64,000 nt of DNA from Sphingomonas sp. SUN019. GTDB taxonomy: Bacteria > Pseudomonadota > Alphaproteobacteria > Sphingomonadales > Sphingomonadaceae. Numbering within the stretch: position 1 is the stretch's first letter; each line of letters starts with the position of its first letter. The notes under the pieces are model-generated. The model was given only the letters and a program-made list of their open reading frames with translations. It was not told where the DNA came from and searched no databases. The translations under genes were made by a program, and so were the position numbers. Of the stretch, positions 53,933-61,486 are shown piece after piece. The stretch lies in the NCBI RefSeq assembly GCF_024758705.1, contig NZ_CP096971.1, forward strand, positions 1,426,001 through 1,490,000, given 5' to 3'.

Positions 53933-54679
53933 ATGCTGAAGCAGGACGATCCCGCGCCGGTTCGCATCACCAACCCGCACGGGGCCTCCCCGTTCCTCCT
54001 GATCGGCGATCATGCGGGAAATCTGGTGCCGGGCGTATTAGGGTCGCTGGGATTGTCCGACGCGGAATTGGCGCAGCACATCGGCTGGGACATCGGCATC
54101 GCGGGCTTGGGCGAAGTGCTGGCGGCGCGGATGGATGCGGCGTTCGTGCATCAGGTGTATTCGCGGCTGGTGATCGACTGCAACCGCGCGCCGGATGCGA
54201 TCGATGCGATGCCGGAGGTCAGCGACGGGACGCGCATCCCCGGCAATCAGGCGCTCGACGATGCGGCGAAGGCCAAGCGGGTCGCGGCGATCCACGAGCC
54301 GTATCATCGCGCGATCGGCGATGGGCTGGCGGCGCGGGATGCGGCGGGGCGGGAAACGGTGCTGGTCGCACTGCACAGCTTCACGCCCGCGATGCGCGGA
54401 GAGGCACGCCCGTGGCAGATCGGGGTGCTGCACGACCGCGGCGACACGCGTTTCGCGCACGCGTTTCTGCGCGCGCTGCAGGCCGACCCGTCGCCGACCG
54501 TCGGCGACAACGAACCGTACCGGATGGATTCGATCGACTACACCATCCCGCGCCACGCCTATCCGGCGCGGCCCTATGTCGAGATCGAGGTGCGGCAGGA
54601 TCTGCTTGGCGACGCGGCGGGGATCGAACGCTGGGCGACCTATATCGAGGACGCGCTGCGCACCGCGCTGGCCAGTTGA
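53933..54679 (+). CDS. N-formylglutamate amidohydrolase
   Basis: 248 aa. The family hydrolyses N-formylglutamate, the last step of one histidine degradation route (HutG type), and related formyl amino acids. Motifs: LLIGDHAGNLVPGVLG, VHQVYSRLVIDCNRAPDAID, LVALHSFTPAM and YTIPRHAYPARPYVEIEVRQ. I start at ATG 53933, preceded by GAGGA; ATG 53915 is upstream in frame. No other hut genes are here, so the pathway link is uncertain. The 3' end overlaps mobA by 40 bp on the opposite strand. Confidence 0.88.
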   Translation: MLKQDDPAPVRITNPHGASPFLLIGDHAGNLVPGVLGSLGLSDAELAQHIGWDIGIAGLGEVLAARMDAAFVHQVYSRLVIDCNRAPDAIDAMPEVSDGTRIPGNQALDDAAKAKRVAAIHEPYHRAIGDGLAARDAAGRETVLVALHSFTPAMRGEARPWQIGVLHDRGDTRFAHAFLRALQADPSPTVGDNEPYRMDSIDYTIPRHAYPARPYVEIEVRQDLLGDAAGIERWATYIEDALRTALAS

Positions 54680-55182
54680 TCGAGATCGGCGGGCGTATTC
54701 ACGTTGTCGAGCGCGCCGAGGTCGACCGAGCGCACGCCAGCGATCACCGCCCAGCTTCGCATCGAGCGGTCATCCGCGGTCGCGAGGTGCCGGTCGAGCG
54801 TCTCCGAAAGGCTGGATGGCCACAATCCGATCACCGGCATCGCCGCGACGTAGCAGGGCGGCTCGGCCAACCGCGCGACCAGATCGACGGGCAGAAACGG
54901 CGCGTCGCATGGCGCGCTGACGACCCGATCGAACCCGTTCGCGCGCGCGTAGTGCAGCGCCGCGCTCAGCCCGCCGAGCGGCCCGAGATCGGGACCGGGC
55001 CGATCGGCGACACAATCATACCCGTCGATCGTCCGCCCGCACACGACCAGAGCATCGACCTGCGGCCCCAGCGCCGCGATCACCCGCCCGATCAGCGCCA
55101 CGCCATCCAGCAGCGCCACCGCCTTGTCGCTGCCGAAGCGCCGGGATCGTCCGCCGGCCAGTATCGCACCGAGCGTCCTCAT
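54640..55182 (-). CDS. mobA: Molybdenum cofactor guanylyltransferase
   Basis: 180 aa. Transfers GMP to molybdopterin to form the bis-MGD cofactor used by DMSO-reductase-type enzymes. The GTP-binding N-terminus LGAILAGGRSRRFGSDKAVA is canonical, with DRPGPDLGPLGGLSAALHYA and APCDAPFLPVDLVARL. Its start overlaps the fdhD stop by 4 bp. With fdhD it indicates that a formate dehydrogenase or similar bis-MGD enzyme is encoded elsewhere. The end overlaps the amidohydrolase gene on the other strand. Confidence 0.92.
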   Translation of the reverse strand: MRTLGAILAGGRSRRFGSDKAVALLDGVALIGRVIAALGPQVDALVVCGRTIDGYDCVADRPGPDLGPLGGLSAALHYARANGFDRVVSAPCDAPFLPVDLVARLAEPPCYVAAMPVIGLWPSSLSETLDRHLATADDRSMRSWAVIAGVRSVDLGALDNVNTPADLDQLASAVRSASSI

Positions 55183-55955
55183 GGAATCGCCAGCAACGCA
55201 TCGCCGCGCACCAGCACGCGCAAGCGCAGCCCCGCCGCCGCCGCGCGCTCGATCGCCAGCGTCGTCGGGGCGGAGATTGTCGCCAGCATCGGACAGCCCG
55301 ATAGCACCGCCTTCTCCACCAGTTCATACGAACAACGCGACGTCAGGAGCGCGAATCCGCAGTCCCAGTCCTGCCCGCGCCGCAGCATCGCGCCGATCAG
55401 CTTGTCGAACGCATTGTGCCGCCCGACGTCCTCGCGGACCAGCCACGGTGCGCCGTCCGCCGCACACGCCGCCGCGCCGTGAACCGCGCGCGTCGCCTCT
55501 CCCAACGGTTGCAGCGCGTCCAGCGCAGCTAGCGCGCGGAACGGTGCATCCTCGTCGCCAGCCCACGTCCGTACGGCGCGCGGCAACGGCCGCAGCGCCT
55601 GCTCAAGATTTTCGATCCCGCACAATCCGCACGACGATTCGGACGCCCGGTGCCGCACGCGATCGGCGATCCGGCCAGCGACCCGCTTCGCCAGCGTGAC
55701 GCGCACGATGACCCCGGCAGCGGCCGGATGCGCCACCACGTCCAGCACGTCCCCCGCGCGGTCGATCAACCGCTCCGATAGGGCGAAACCGAACGCCAGA
55801 TCTTCCAAATGCTGCGGCGTCGCCATCAGCACCGCATAACCGATGCCGTTGAACTCGATCGCGACCGGCATCTCCACCGCGACCGCACGATCGATCGGCG
55901 CGGTCGTCCCATCGGCCGCGCGTCGGACGAAACCGAAGTCGCGCGCGCCGGTCAT
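55179..55955 (-). CDS. fdhD: Formate dehydrogenase accessory sulfurtransferase FdhD
   Basis: 258 aa. Delivers sulfur from IscS to the molybdenum cofactor of formate dehydrogenase. The essential CxxC motif is Cys109 and Cys112 in SESSCGLCGIENLEQ. Other family segments: NGIGYAVLMATPQHLEDLAF near the N-terminus and GEDVGRHN-type LVREDVGRHNAFDKLIG. Followed by mobA with a 4-bp overlap and preceded 10 bp upstream by a dapF-like gene. Confidence 0.94.
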   Translation of the reverse strand: MTGARDFGFVRRAADGTTAPIDRAVAVEMPVAIEFNGIGYAVLMATPQHLEDLAFGFALSERLIDRAGDVLDVVAHPAAAGVIVRVTLAKRVAGRIADRVRHRASESSCGLCGIENLEQALRPLPRAVRTWAGDEDAPFRALAALDALQPLGEATRAVHGAAACAADGAPWLVREDVGRHNAFDKLIGAMLRRGQDWDCGFALLTSRCSYELVEKAVLSGCPMLATISAPTTLAIERAAAAGLRLRVLVRGDALLAIP

Positions 55956-55965
55956 GCCGGGCGCA

Positions 55966-56907
55966 TCAGCACGCCGCAGCGGACCGTTCGTCCACTACCG
56001 CAGCCCAGGCCGCGATCTCATCGTTGCGCCAGCGCGCGATCGTCAGGTCGCCCGCGATGCCGGTCGCCAGATCGACGCTGACCGCGCCGTCCCATTCGAA
56101 CGTCGCATTGCCGTTCAGCGTGACCATGCCATCGGCATCGGCGCGCGCGCGGATCATGCCGCCGCGGTTGCGGACGGTCACCTCCCGCCCCCAGCCGATC
56201 CGCCCGGTCAGCGCCGCGGCGTGCGCCGACGCCGCCATCGCGCTGCCGCAACTGTCGGTCAGCCCGACGCCGCGTTCATGCGTGCGGACGAACAATGCCT
56301 CCGCGTCCAGCACCTGCACGAACGACACGTTGGCGCGGTTCGGCAGCCAGCCGGGCGCGGCCTCGCACGCCAAGCCGATCCCAATTAGCTCAGCCTCGTC
56401 GATCGAGTCGACGAACGCGATCAGATGCGGGTTCGGGATCGCCACGGCTGTGAAGGGGCGCGAGGACGAAAGCTGTGCGATCGGCCGCTCGACGATCTCC
56501 GCGCCTTCGCCCGTCAGCGGCCAGGCTGTGACGTCGCGCGTCGCGGGTCCGGCGGTTTCGCGGATGGTGTAGACGCCCGGCGCGATGTCGGCCGCACGCG
56601 TGACCGCCACCGCCGACGTGCGCAGCCTGAGCGTCGCGGCGTCGATCCCCAAACGCTCGAACGCCAGCCGCGCGACGCATCGCACGCCGTTCAGACACGT
56701 CTCCGCCTCAGATCCGTCGCTGTTCCACATCCGGAAACCCAGATCGCCGGTCAGCGCCAGCAGCCCGTCGCCGCCGACACACCCGCGCCGGTCCGCCAGC
56801 GCGCGCGCGACGACCGCCCACTCGTCGTCGGCCAGGTCGATCCCGCGCGCGTCGACCAACGGGAAATCGTTGCCCGATCCGTGGCATTTGATGATGTCGA
56901 ACCGCAT
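55966..56907 (-). CDS. Divergent diaminopimelate epimerase homologue
   Basis: 313 aa, DapF fold. Both catalytic cysteines are visible: Cys71 in NSDGSEAETCLNGVRCVAR and Cys220 in ERGVGLTDSCGSAMAAS. The surrounding motifs depart from DapF: the Gly after Cys71 is Leu (CLNG for CGNG), and the second is SCGSAMAA where ACGSGACAA is usual. The N-terminus FDIIKCHGSGNDFPLVDARG is DapF-like. It is most likely an epimerase of another amino acid or a paralogue; the true dapF would then lie elsewhere. It sits upstream of fdhD-mobA in what looks like one operon. Confidence 0.8.
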   Translation of the reverse strand: MRFDIIKCHGSGNDFPLVDARGIDLADDEWAVVARALADRRGCVGGDGLLALTGDLGFRMWNSDGSEAETCLNGVRCVARLAFERLGIDAATLRLRTSAVAVTRAADIAPGVYTIRETAGPATRDVTAWPLTGEGAEIVERPIAQLSSSRPFTAVAIPNPHLIAFVDSIDEAELIGIGLACEAAPGWLPNRANVSFVQVLDAEALFVRTHERGVGLTDSCGSAMAASAHAAALTGRIGWGREVTVRNRGGMIRARADADGMVTLNGNATFEWDGAVSVDLATGIAGDLTIARWRNDEIAAWAAVVDERSAAAC

Positions 56908-56916
56908 CGCAGCGAA

Positions 56917-57378
56917 CTAGCGCAGCCCGTAATGATCCGCCAGCCGATCGAGCGCGAGGCCGAGCACCACTCGCCCCGATCGCGCAGGCCAGCCGAGCTC
57001 CTTTTCGGCCGCAGGCAATCCCTCCCCCGCGCAGACCACGCGCCACAGCACGTCGCTCAGTCCCGGTCCGGTCGCCGCGATCGCCGCGTCGAAGCGGCGC
57101 TTGGCCGCAACCTGCGCCTCACCCGGCGTCAGGCCGTCGCCGCCGCCGCCGTCCACCCGCGCGGTCCAGCTCATCGTGACGCGTGGGGCGATCGACGCCC
57201 TTTCATAATCGCCCCGCAACCGCTCCCCGGCCTCGAACTGCCGCGCGTCGACCAGTCCGCGCGACCGCAACCAGCCGAGCGGCGATTCGGCCAGGTTCAC
57301 CGTCACGCTGCGTCCCCGCACACCCTTCGCCGAAATCACACCCTGGGCGTCGATCCCGCGCTCCACCAGTTCCCGCAT
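56917..57378 (-). CDS. DUF6456 domain protein (putative helix-turn-helix)
   Basis: 153 aa. The C-terminal 120 residues match DUF6456: LGWLRSRGLVDARQFEAGER, LRGDYERASIAPRVTMSWTA, EAQVAAKRRFDAAIAATGPG, then LSDVLWRVVCAGEGLPAAEK and RVVLGLALDRLADHYGLR. The family is linked to DNA binding by its sphingomonad/rhizobial relatives, but the target is not known. ATG 57378 follows GGGAGAGA. A frame open to 57678 is an antisense shadow of the XRE gene. Divergent from that XRE gene and 10 bp upstream of the dapF-like gene. Confidence 0.75.
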   Translation of the reverse strand: MRELVERGIDAQGVISAKGVRGRSVTVNLAESPLGWLRSRGLVDARQFEAGERLRGDYERASIAPRVTMSWTARVDGGGGDGLTPGEAQVAAKRRFDAAIAATGPGLSDVLWRVVCAGEGLPAAEKELGWPARSGRVVLGLALDRLADHYGLR

Positions 57379-57469
57379 CGCTCTCTCCCGTTCGAGTCGC
57401 AAGCAGGGTTGCCATAGCGGCACGATTGTAGGAAAGTTATTTAACCGATACGGTTCTTGTGGAGTGCAT

Positions 57470-58033
57470 ATGATTACCGCCATCCGTGAAGTGCGCCGCG
57501 CGCGCGGCCTGACGCTGGAAGAGGTCGCCAAAGCGTGCGACCCGCCGACCACCGCGCAACAGATCGGGCGGCTGGAGACGGGCACGCGGGGCGTGTCGGT
57601 CGCGTGGCTCAACCGGATCGCGGGCGCGCTGGGCGTCACCGCGGCCGATCTGGTGACCCTGCCCGACCGCCCCGACATCGCGGTCGCCGCCCTGCTCGGT
57701 CCCGACGGCGCTCATGCGCCACGCCGCGCCGCGACGGTGATCGCCCCCACGCCCGCGCCCGGCCTGATCGCGGTGGTCGTCTCCGCCAGCGTCGGCGATT
57801 ACCGCGCGGGCGACGAATTGTGGTGCGCGCGCCTCGCCCCCGATGCCTTCGCCGCCGCGCTCAACCGCGACGTGCTGGTGCCGCGCCCGGCGGGCCGCTT
57901 CGCCTTCGGCCGGCTGATCGCGCTGGAGGGGACGAAACTGAACCTGCTCCCGCCCGGTCCCGGCGCGCGGCAACAGGTGATCGCCGACGCGCCGTGGCTG
58001 GCGCAGGCGGTCAGGCTGATCCGGGGATTGTGA
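57470..58033 (+). CDS. XRE-family transcriptional regulator with peptidase S24-like C-terminal half
   Basis: 187 aa. N-terminal Cro/C1 helix-turn-helix (ITAIREVRRARGLTLEEVAK, TTAQQIGRLETGTRGVSVAW). The C-terminal half (VVSASVGDYRAGDELWCARL, DVLVPRPAGRFAFGRLIALE) resembles the beta-rich S24 dimerisation fold but no Ser/Lys dyad is evident, so it is probably a dimer/effector domain. Start ATG 57470 after TGGAG. Its stop codon touches the tRNA-Val gene on the other strand. Target unknown; the divergent DUF6456 gene is a candidate. Confidence 0.82.
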   Translation: MITAIREVRRARGLTLEEVAKACDPPTTAQQIGRLETGTRGVSVAWLNRIAGALGVTAADLVTLPDRPDIAVAALLGPDGAHAPRRAATVIAPTPAPGLIAVVVSASVGDYRAGDELWCARLAPDAFAAALNRDVLVPRPAGRFAFGRLIALEGTKLNLLPPGPGARQQVIADAPWLAQAVRLIRGL

Positions 58034-58109
58034 TGGTGGGCGCTGACGGGCTCGAACCGCCGACCCTCTCGGTGTAAACGAGATGCTCTACCAACTGAGC
58101 TAAGCGCCC
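58034..58109 (-). tRNA. tRNA-Val (anticodon TAC)
   Basis: Minus-strand cloverleaf: acceptor GGGCGCT pairs with AGCGCCC, discriminator A, encoded CCA. D-arm AGCTCAGTTGGTAGAGC, anticodon stem TCTCG/CGAGA with loop TTTACAC (TAC), T-arm GGCGGTTCGAGCC. 76 nt including CCA. Confidence 0.96.
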
Positions 58110-58150
58110 CCGGCACGCCCGATGCCACCGCTGCGCCGTCGCTGCAACCC

Positions 58151-59065
58151 TCAAGCGACCGGCAGGCCAGCGTCGCGCGTCGCCAGCACGTAGCGATGCA
58201 TCGCGTCCAGCGCGCGCGGCGACAGCGCCATGAACGCACGGCGGCGATCGAAAGGATCGGGTTGACGTTCGAACAATCCCGCGTCGGTCAGCTTGGCGAT
58301 CCAGCGCAGCGCGGTGGTCGGCGCAACTGCAGCGGCAATGCACAGGCTGGAAACCGAAACCTGCGCCCGCGCCAGATGCGCGGCATACAGGTCCAGGATC
58401 ATGTCCCATGCCGGATCCTCGAACAGGCCTTCGCCAAAGAAACGGTCGCGCAGCCGCCGCGCGCGGATGATCTTCCGCACGTCCTCGGCGGCAATGTCGG
58501 ACAGCGCGGGCCGCCCCGTAAATCCCGCTCGGACATCGGTGACGGTGCCGGGGCTCGACCGCGGCGCATCGTCGCGGCGGCTGAGGCGCGCGAGCACTTC
58601 GGCGATCCGCGCCACTTCCTCGTTCAGCCGCGCCAGCCGCTCCGCTTCGCCCTCCCGCAACGGGTCGTGCAACGCCACGCGATCGTCCGCGATCCACGCG
58701 ATCGTCAGCGCACCGACCCAATCCGCCTCGCCCGGCGTGCACAGCAATTGCACGTCGCGACCGACCAGGCCGGCGCTGACGATATCGATCTGCGATTCGG
58801 ACAGCGCGGCCACGATGTTCAATCGCCGCGCGGTCGCGATGGCGTCGATCCGGTAGAGCGTCGACGCGAGTATCTCGTCGGAAACCCCCTGCGCATCGAG
58901 CAGGATGATCGGATCGTGCGCCTGCTGATCCATCCGGTCGACCACCTGATCCCAGCCGACCACCGACAGCCGTCCGCCGCAATATCCGACGGCATTGGTC
59001 ATCGCCGCGGATGGCGCGACGACCGCGGCGAGCATCGCGGCCCGCATGTGCGCATGATCGATCAT
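58151..59065 (-). CDS. MarR-like winged-helix protein
   Basis: 304 aa. The C-terminal 90 residues form a winged helix: VSVSSLCIAAAVAPTTALRW, IAKLTDAGLFERQPDPFDRR, RAFMALSPRALDAMHRYV, typical of MarR-type DNA binding. The N-terminal 200 residues (VGWDQVVDRMDQQAHDPIIL, LLCTPGEADWVGALTIAWIA) look like a receiver-fold or Rossmann-like sensor of a sphingomonad-specific family. I choose ATG 59065 (MIDHAHMRAAML). Single gene; effector and targets unknown. Confidence 0.75.
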   Translation of the reverse strand: MIDHAHMRAAMLAAVVAPSAAMTNAVGYCGGRLSVVGWDQVVDRMDQQAHDPIILLDAQGVSDEILASTLYRIDAIATARRLNIVAALSESQIDIVSAGLVGRDVQLLCTPGEADWVGALTIAWIADDRVALHDPLREGEAERLARLNEEVARIAEVLARLSRRDDAPRSSPGTVTDVRAGFTGRPALSDIAAEDVRKIIRARRLRDRFFGEGLFEDPAWDMILDLYAAHLARAQVSVSSLCIAAAVAPTTALRWIAKLTDAGLFERQPDPFDRRRAFMALSPRALDAMHRYVLATRDAGLPVA

Positions 59066-59192
59066 GGCTTCGGTAGCGATCCTGTTTCTCCCGATTACCG
59101 CAAACTGCGCACGAAACCGGAATGGTGCGAGCGTTGTCGCTCCATTCCGGAGGCTTGTCGCCACAGCGGTGAACGCCCCAATCCGTTCCCGG

Positions 59193-60659
59193 TCAATCGA
59201 GCGATTTGACGATTTCCTCGACCATCTTCTTCGCGTCGGCCAGCAGCATCATGGTGTTGTCCATGTAGAAGACGTCGTTGTCGACCCCGGCATAACCGAC
59301 GCCGCCCATCGAGCGTTTGATGAACAGCACGGTCTTCGCCTTTTCCACGTCCAGCACGGGCATCCCGTAAATGGGGGAGGTCTTGTCGGTCTTCGCCGCC
59401 GGATTGGTCACGTCGTTCGCACCGATGACGAAGGCGACGTCGGTCTGCGCGAATTCGCTGTTGATGTCCTCCAGCTCGAACACGTCGTCATACGGCACGT
59501 TCGCTTCGGCCAGCAGCACGTTCATATGCCCCGGCATCCGCCCCGCGACGGGGTGGATGGCATATTTCACGCGGACGCCGTGGTCCTTCAATTTATCGCC
59601 CATCTCGCGCAGGACATGCTGCGCCTGCGCCACCGCCATGCCGTAACCGGGCACGATGATGACCTGTTCGGCCTGGCTCAGCAGGAATGCCGCATCCTCG
59701 GCCGAGCCGCGCTTCCACGGGCGTTGTTCCTTCGCCTCGCCGCCGCTGGCGTCGGCGACCGCGCCGAAGCCGCCCGCGATCACGCTGATGAAACTGCGGT
59801 TCATCGCGCGGCACATGATGTAGCTGAGGATCGCGCCCGACGATCCGACCAGCGCGCCGGTGATGATCATCGCGGTGTTGTGCAGCGTGAAGCCCATCGC
59901 GGCCGCAGCCCAGCCCGAATAGCTGTTCAGCATCGACACGACGACCGGCATGTCCGCCCCGCCGATCGGGATGATCAGCAGGAAACCGATCGCGAAGCTG
60001 AGCGCGGTGACGGTCCAGAACACCCAAGGGCTCTGGTCGAGCGTGAAATACGCGATCAGCCCGAGGATGCCCGCGAGCACGCCCAGATTGATGACGTGCC
60101 GCCCCGGCAGCATGATCGGCGCACCGCCCATGTTGCCGTTCAACTTCAGGAACGCGATGACCGAACCGGAAAAGGTGATCGCACCGATCGCGACGCCCAG
60201 ACCCATTTCGATGCGGCTGACGGTCAGGATTTCGCCGTTCGCGCCGAGGATGCCGAAAGCTTCCGGATTTTGATATGCGGCGACCCCGACGAGCACCGCC
60301 GCCAACCCGACCAGCGAGTGGAAGGCGGCGACCAACTGCGGCATATCGGTCATCGCAATCCGCCGCGCGGTCACGATGCCGATTGCAGCGCCGATACCGA
60401 TGGCGGCGATAACTTGGAGGAGCGTGATCGTATCAAGCTGGAAAGCAAATCCGGCACCGTCACCGATCAACGTCGTCGTACCGGGAATGTGCGTCACCAG
60501 CGTGGTGATGACCGCGATCCCCATGCCGATCATGCCGAAACGATTGCCGCGCTGACTCGACACCGGCGACGACAGCCCGCGCAGCGCGAGGATGAAGCAC
60601 ACCCCGGCGACCAGATACGCCAGCGCCACCCACGGATTCACTGCGGTCGTATGTTCCAT
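59193..60659 (-). CDS. pntB: NAD(P) transhydrogenase subunit beta
   Basis: 488 aa. Membrane domain II plus NADP-binding domain III of the proton-pumping transhydrogenase that converts NADH and NADP+ to NADPH and NAD+. N-terminal membrane helices (VALAYLVAGVCFILALRGLS), the domain III nucleotide site IIVPGYGMAVAQAQHVLREM and KYAIHPVAGRMPGHMNVLLA, with FVIGANDVTNPAA and MPVLDVEKAKTVLFIKRSMG. Length is normal. It is last in the operon coxIV-pntAa-hicA-hicB-pntAb-pntB. Confidence 0.96.
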   Translation of the reverse strand: MEHTTAVNPWVALAYLVAGVCFILALRGLSSPVSSQRGNRFGMIGMGIAVITTLVTHIPGTTTLIGDGAGFAFQLDTITLLQVIAAIGIGAAIGIVTARRIAMTDMPQLVAAFHSLVGLAAVLVGVAAYQNPEAFGILGANGEILTVSRIEMGLGVAIGAITFSGSVIAFLKLNGNMGGAPIMLPGRHVINLGVLAGILGLIAYFTLDQSPWVFWTVTALSFAIGFLLIIPIGGADMPVVVSMLNSYSGWAAAAMGFTLHNTAMIITGALVGSSGAILSYIMCRAMNRSFISVIAGGFGAVADASGGEAKEQRPWKRGSAEDAAFLLSQAEQVIIVPGYGMAVAQAQHVLREMGDKLKDHGVRVKYAIHPVAGRMPGHMNVLLAEANVPYDDVFELEDINSEFAQTDVAFVIGANDVTNPAAKTDKTSPIYGMPVLDVEKAKTVLFIKRSMGGVGYAGVDNDVFYMDNTMMLLADAKKMVEEIVKSLD

Positions 60660-60698
60660 CCTGCCCCCGATTGCCTCAGCCCGTTCCGTCCGCGCGCC

Positions 60699-60998
60699 TT
60701 AGTGCTTCGCCGGAACCGGCCGATCCTTTTTCTTGTACATCGCCAGCATCCGGTGCGTGACCGCGAAACCGCCGAAGATGTTGACGCTGGCCAGCACGAC
60801 CGCGAGCAGCCCGAGCCACTTCGCACTGTCGCTCCCCGCCGCAGCGGAAGCGATCAGCGCCCCGACGATGATGACGCTGGAAATCGCGTTGGTCACCGCC
60901 ATCAGCGGCGTGTGCAGCGCGGGCGTGACCGACCACACGACGTAATAGCCCACGAAACAGGCCATGACGAAGATCGACAGGATCGCGATGAAGTCCAT
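60699..60998 (-). CDS. NAD(P) transhydrogenase subunit alpha part 2
   Basis: 99 aa membrane subunit (PntAb), three helices: FIAILSIFVMACFVGYYVVW, VTNAISSVIIVGALIASAAA and KWLGLLAVVLASVNIFGGFA followed by VTHRMLAMYKKKDRP. It corresponds to the C-terminal membrane part of E. coli PntA, normal as a separate gene in alphaproteobacteria. The hicAB genes separate it by 27 bp from hicB and by 488 bp from pntAa. Confidence 0.95.
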   Translation of the reverse strand: MDFIAILSIFVMACFVGYYVVWSVTPALHTPLMAVTNAISSVIIVGALIASAAAGSDSAKWLGLLAVVLASVNIFGGFAVTHRMLAMYKKKDRPVPAKH

Positions 60999-61025
60999 GT
61001 TTCCCCCTTGGAATATCCGGCCGCG

Positions 61026-61241
61026 TCAGGCCGCTGCGCGTCGCGGCTGCGGCACCGCGCGACCCATTTCCTCCGCCGCCTCGATCCAGCAAGCGATCGC
61101 GTCATAGGCATTGGTCAGCGCCTCATGCGGCGTTTCGCCGTCGGAACGGCATCCCGGTAACTCCGGCACGATCGCTGCAAACCCGCCGCCGTCAGCCGCG
61201 GACAAGGGCGCGATGTCGACCTCATAATCCTGCGGTTTCAT
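61026..61241 (-). CDS. HicB family antitoxin
   Basis: 71 aa HicB antitoxin. It has the partial RNase-H-like fold DYEVDIAPLSAADGGGFAAI, VPELPGCRSDGETPHEALTN and AYDAIACWIEAAEEMGRAVP. The C-terminal DNA-binding module of longer HicBs is missing, leaving PQPRRAAA. It overlaps hicA by 4 bp (ATGA type), so both are co-translated. Located between pntAa and pntAb in the transhydrogenase operon. Confidence 0.9.
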   Translation of the reverse strand: MKPQDYEVDIAPLSAADGGGFAAIVPELPGCRSDGETPHEALTNAYDAIACWIEAAEEMGRAVPQPRRAAA

Positions 61242-61486
61242 GCTTCAGACTCCCGAACGGCGTCCACGAACGCGACCAGTTCGCGGATATAGACCGGTTT
61301 GATCGGGCGATGCGCCGGGATCGTCAGGATCATCGGCATCGACCGGTGCGACACCTTGTAATGTGACCCCTTGCGCGGCGGCGTGCAAGCGACGCCGAAC
61401 CCGCTGCACAGCCGCTCGACATCGCCGATCCGCCAGTCCCGCGGATTGGCGCGCATCGCAGCGAGGAGCTTGTCCGCACCCGCCAC
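61238..61486 (-). CDS. HicA family mRNA interferase toxin
   Basis: 82 aa dsRBD-like toxin. The catalytic GSH motif is intact (PPRKGSHYKVSHRS, His42), followed by the family stretch LTIPAHRPIKPVYIRELVAF VDAVRES. The start is a GTG that directly follows the pntAa stop codon with no gap, so toxin production is tied to transhydrogenase translation. hicB follows. Such pairs normally autoregulate; no separate promoter is apparent between pntAa and hicA. Confidence 0.9.
   Translation of the reverse strand: MAGADKLLAAMRANPRDWRIGDVERLCSGFGVACTPPRKGSHYKVSHRSMPMILTIPAHRPIKPVYIRELVAFVDAVRESEA

Noticed and set aside
57379-57678. 100-residue N-terminal extension of the DUF6456 gene
   Set aside because: It covers the divergent promoter and the beginning of the XRE gene in antisense and has no conserved features; the ATG at 57378 has a good ribosome-binding site.
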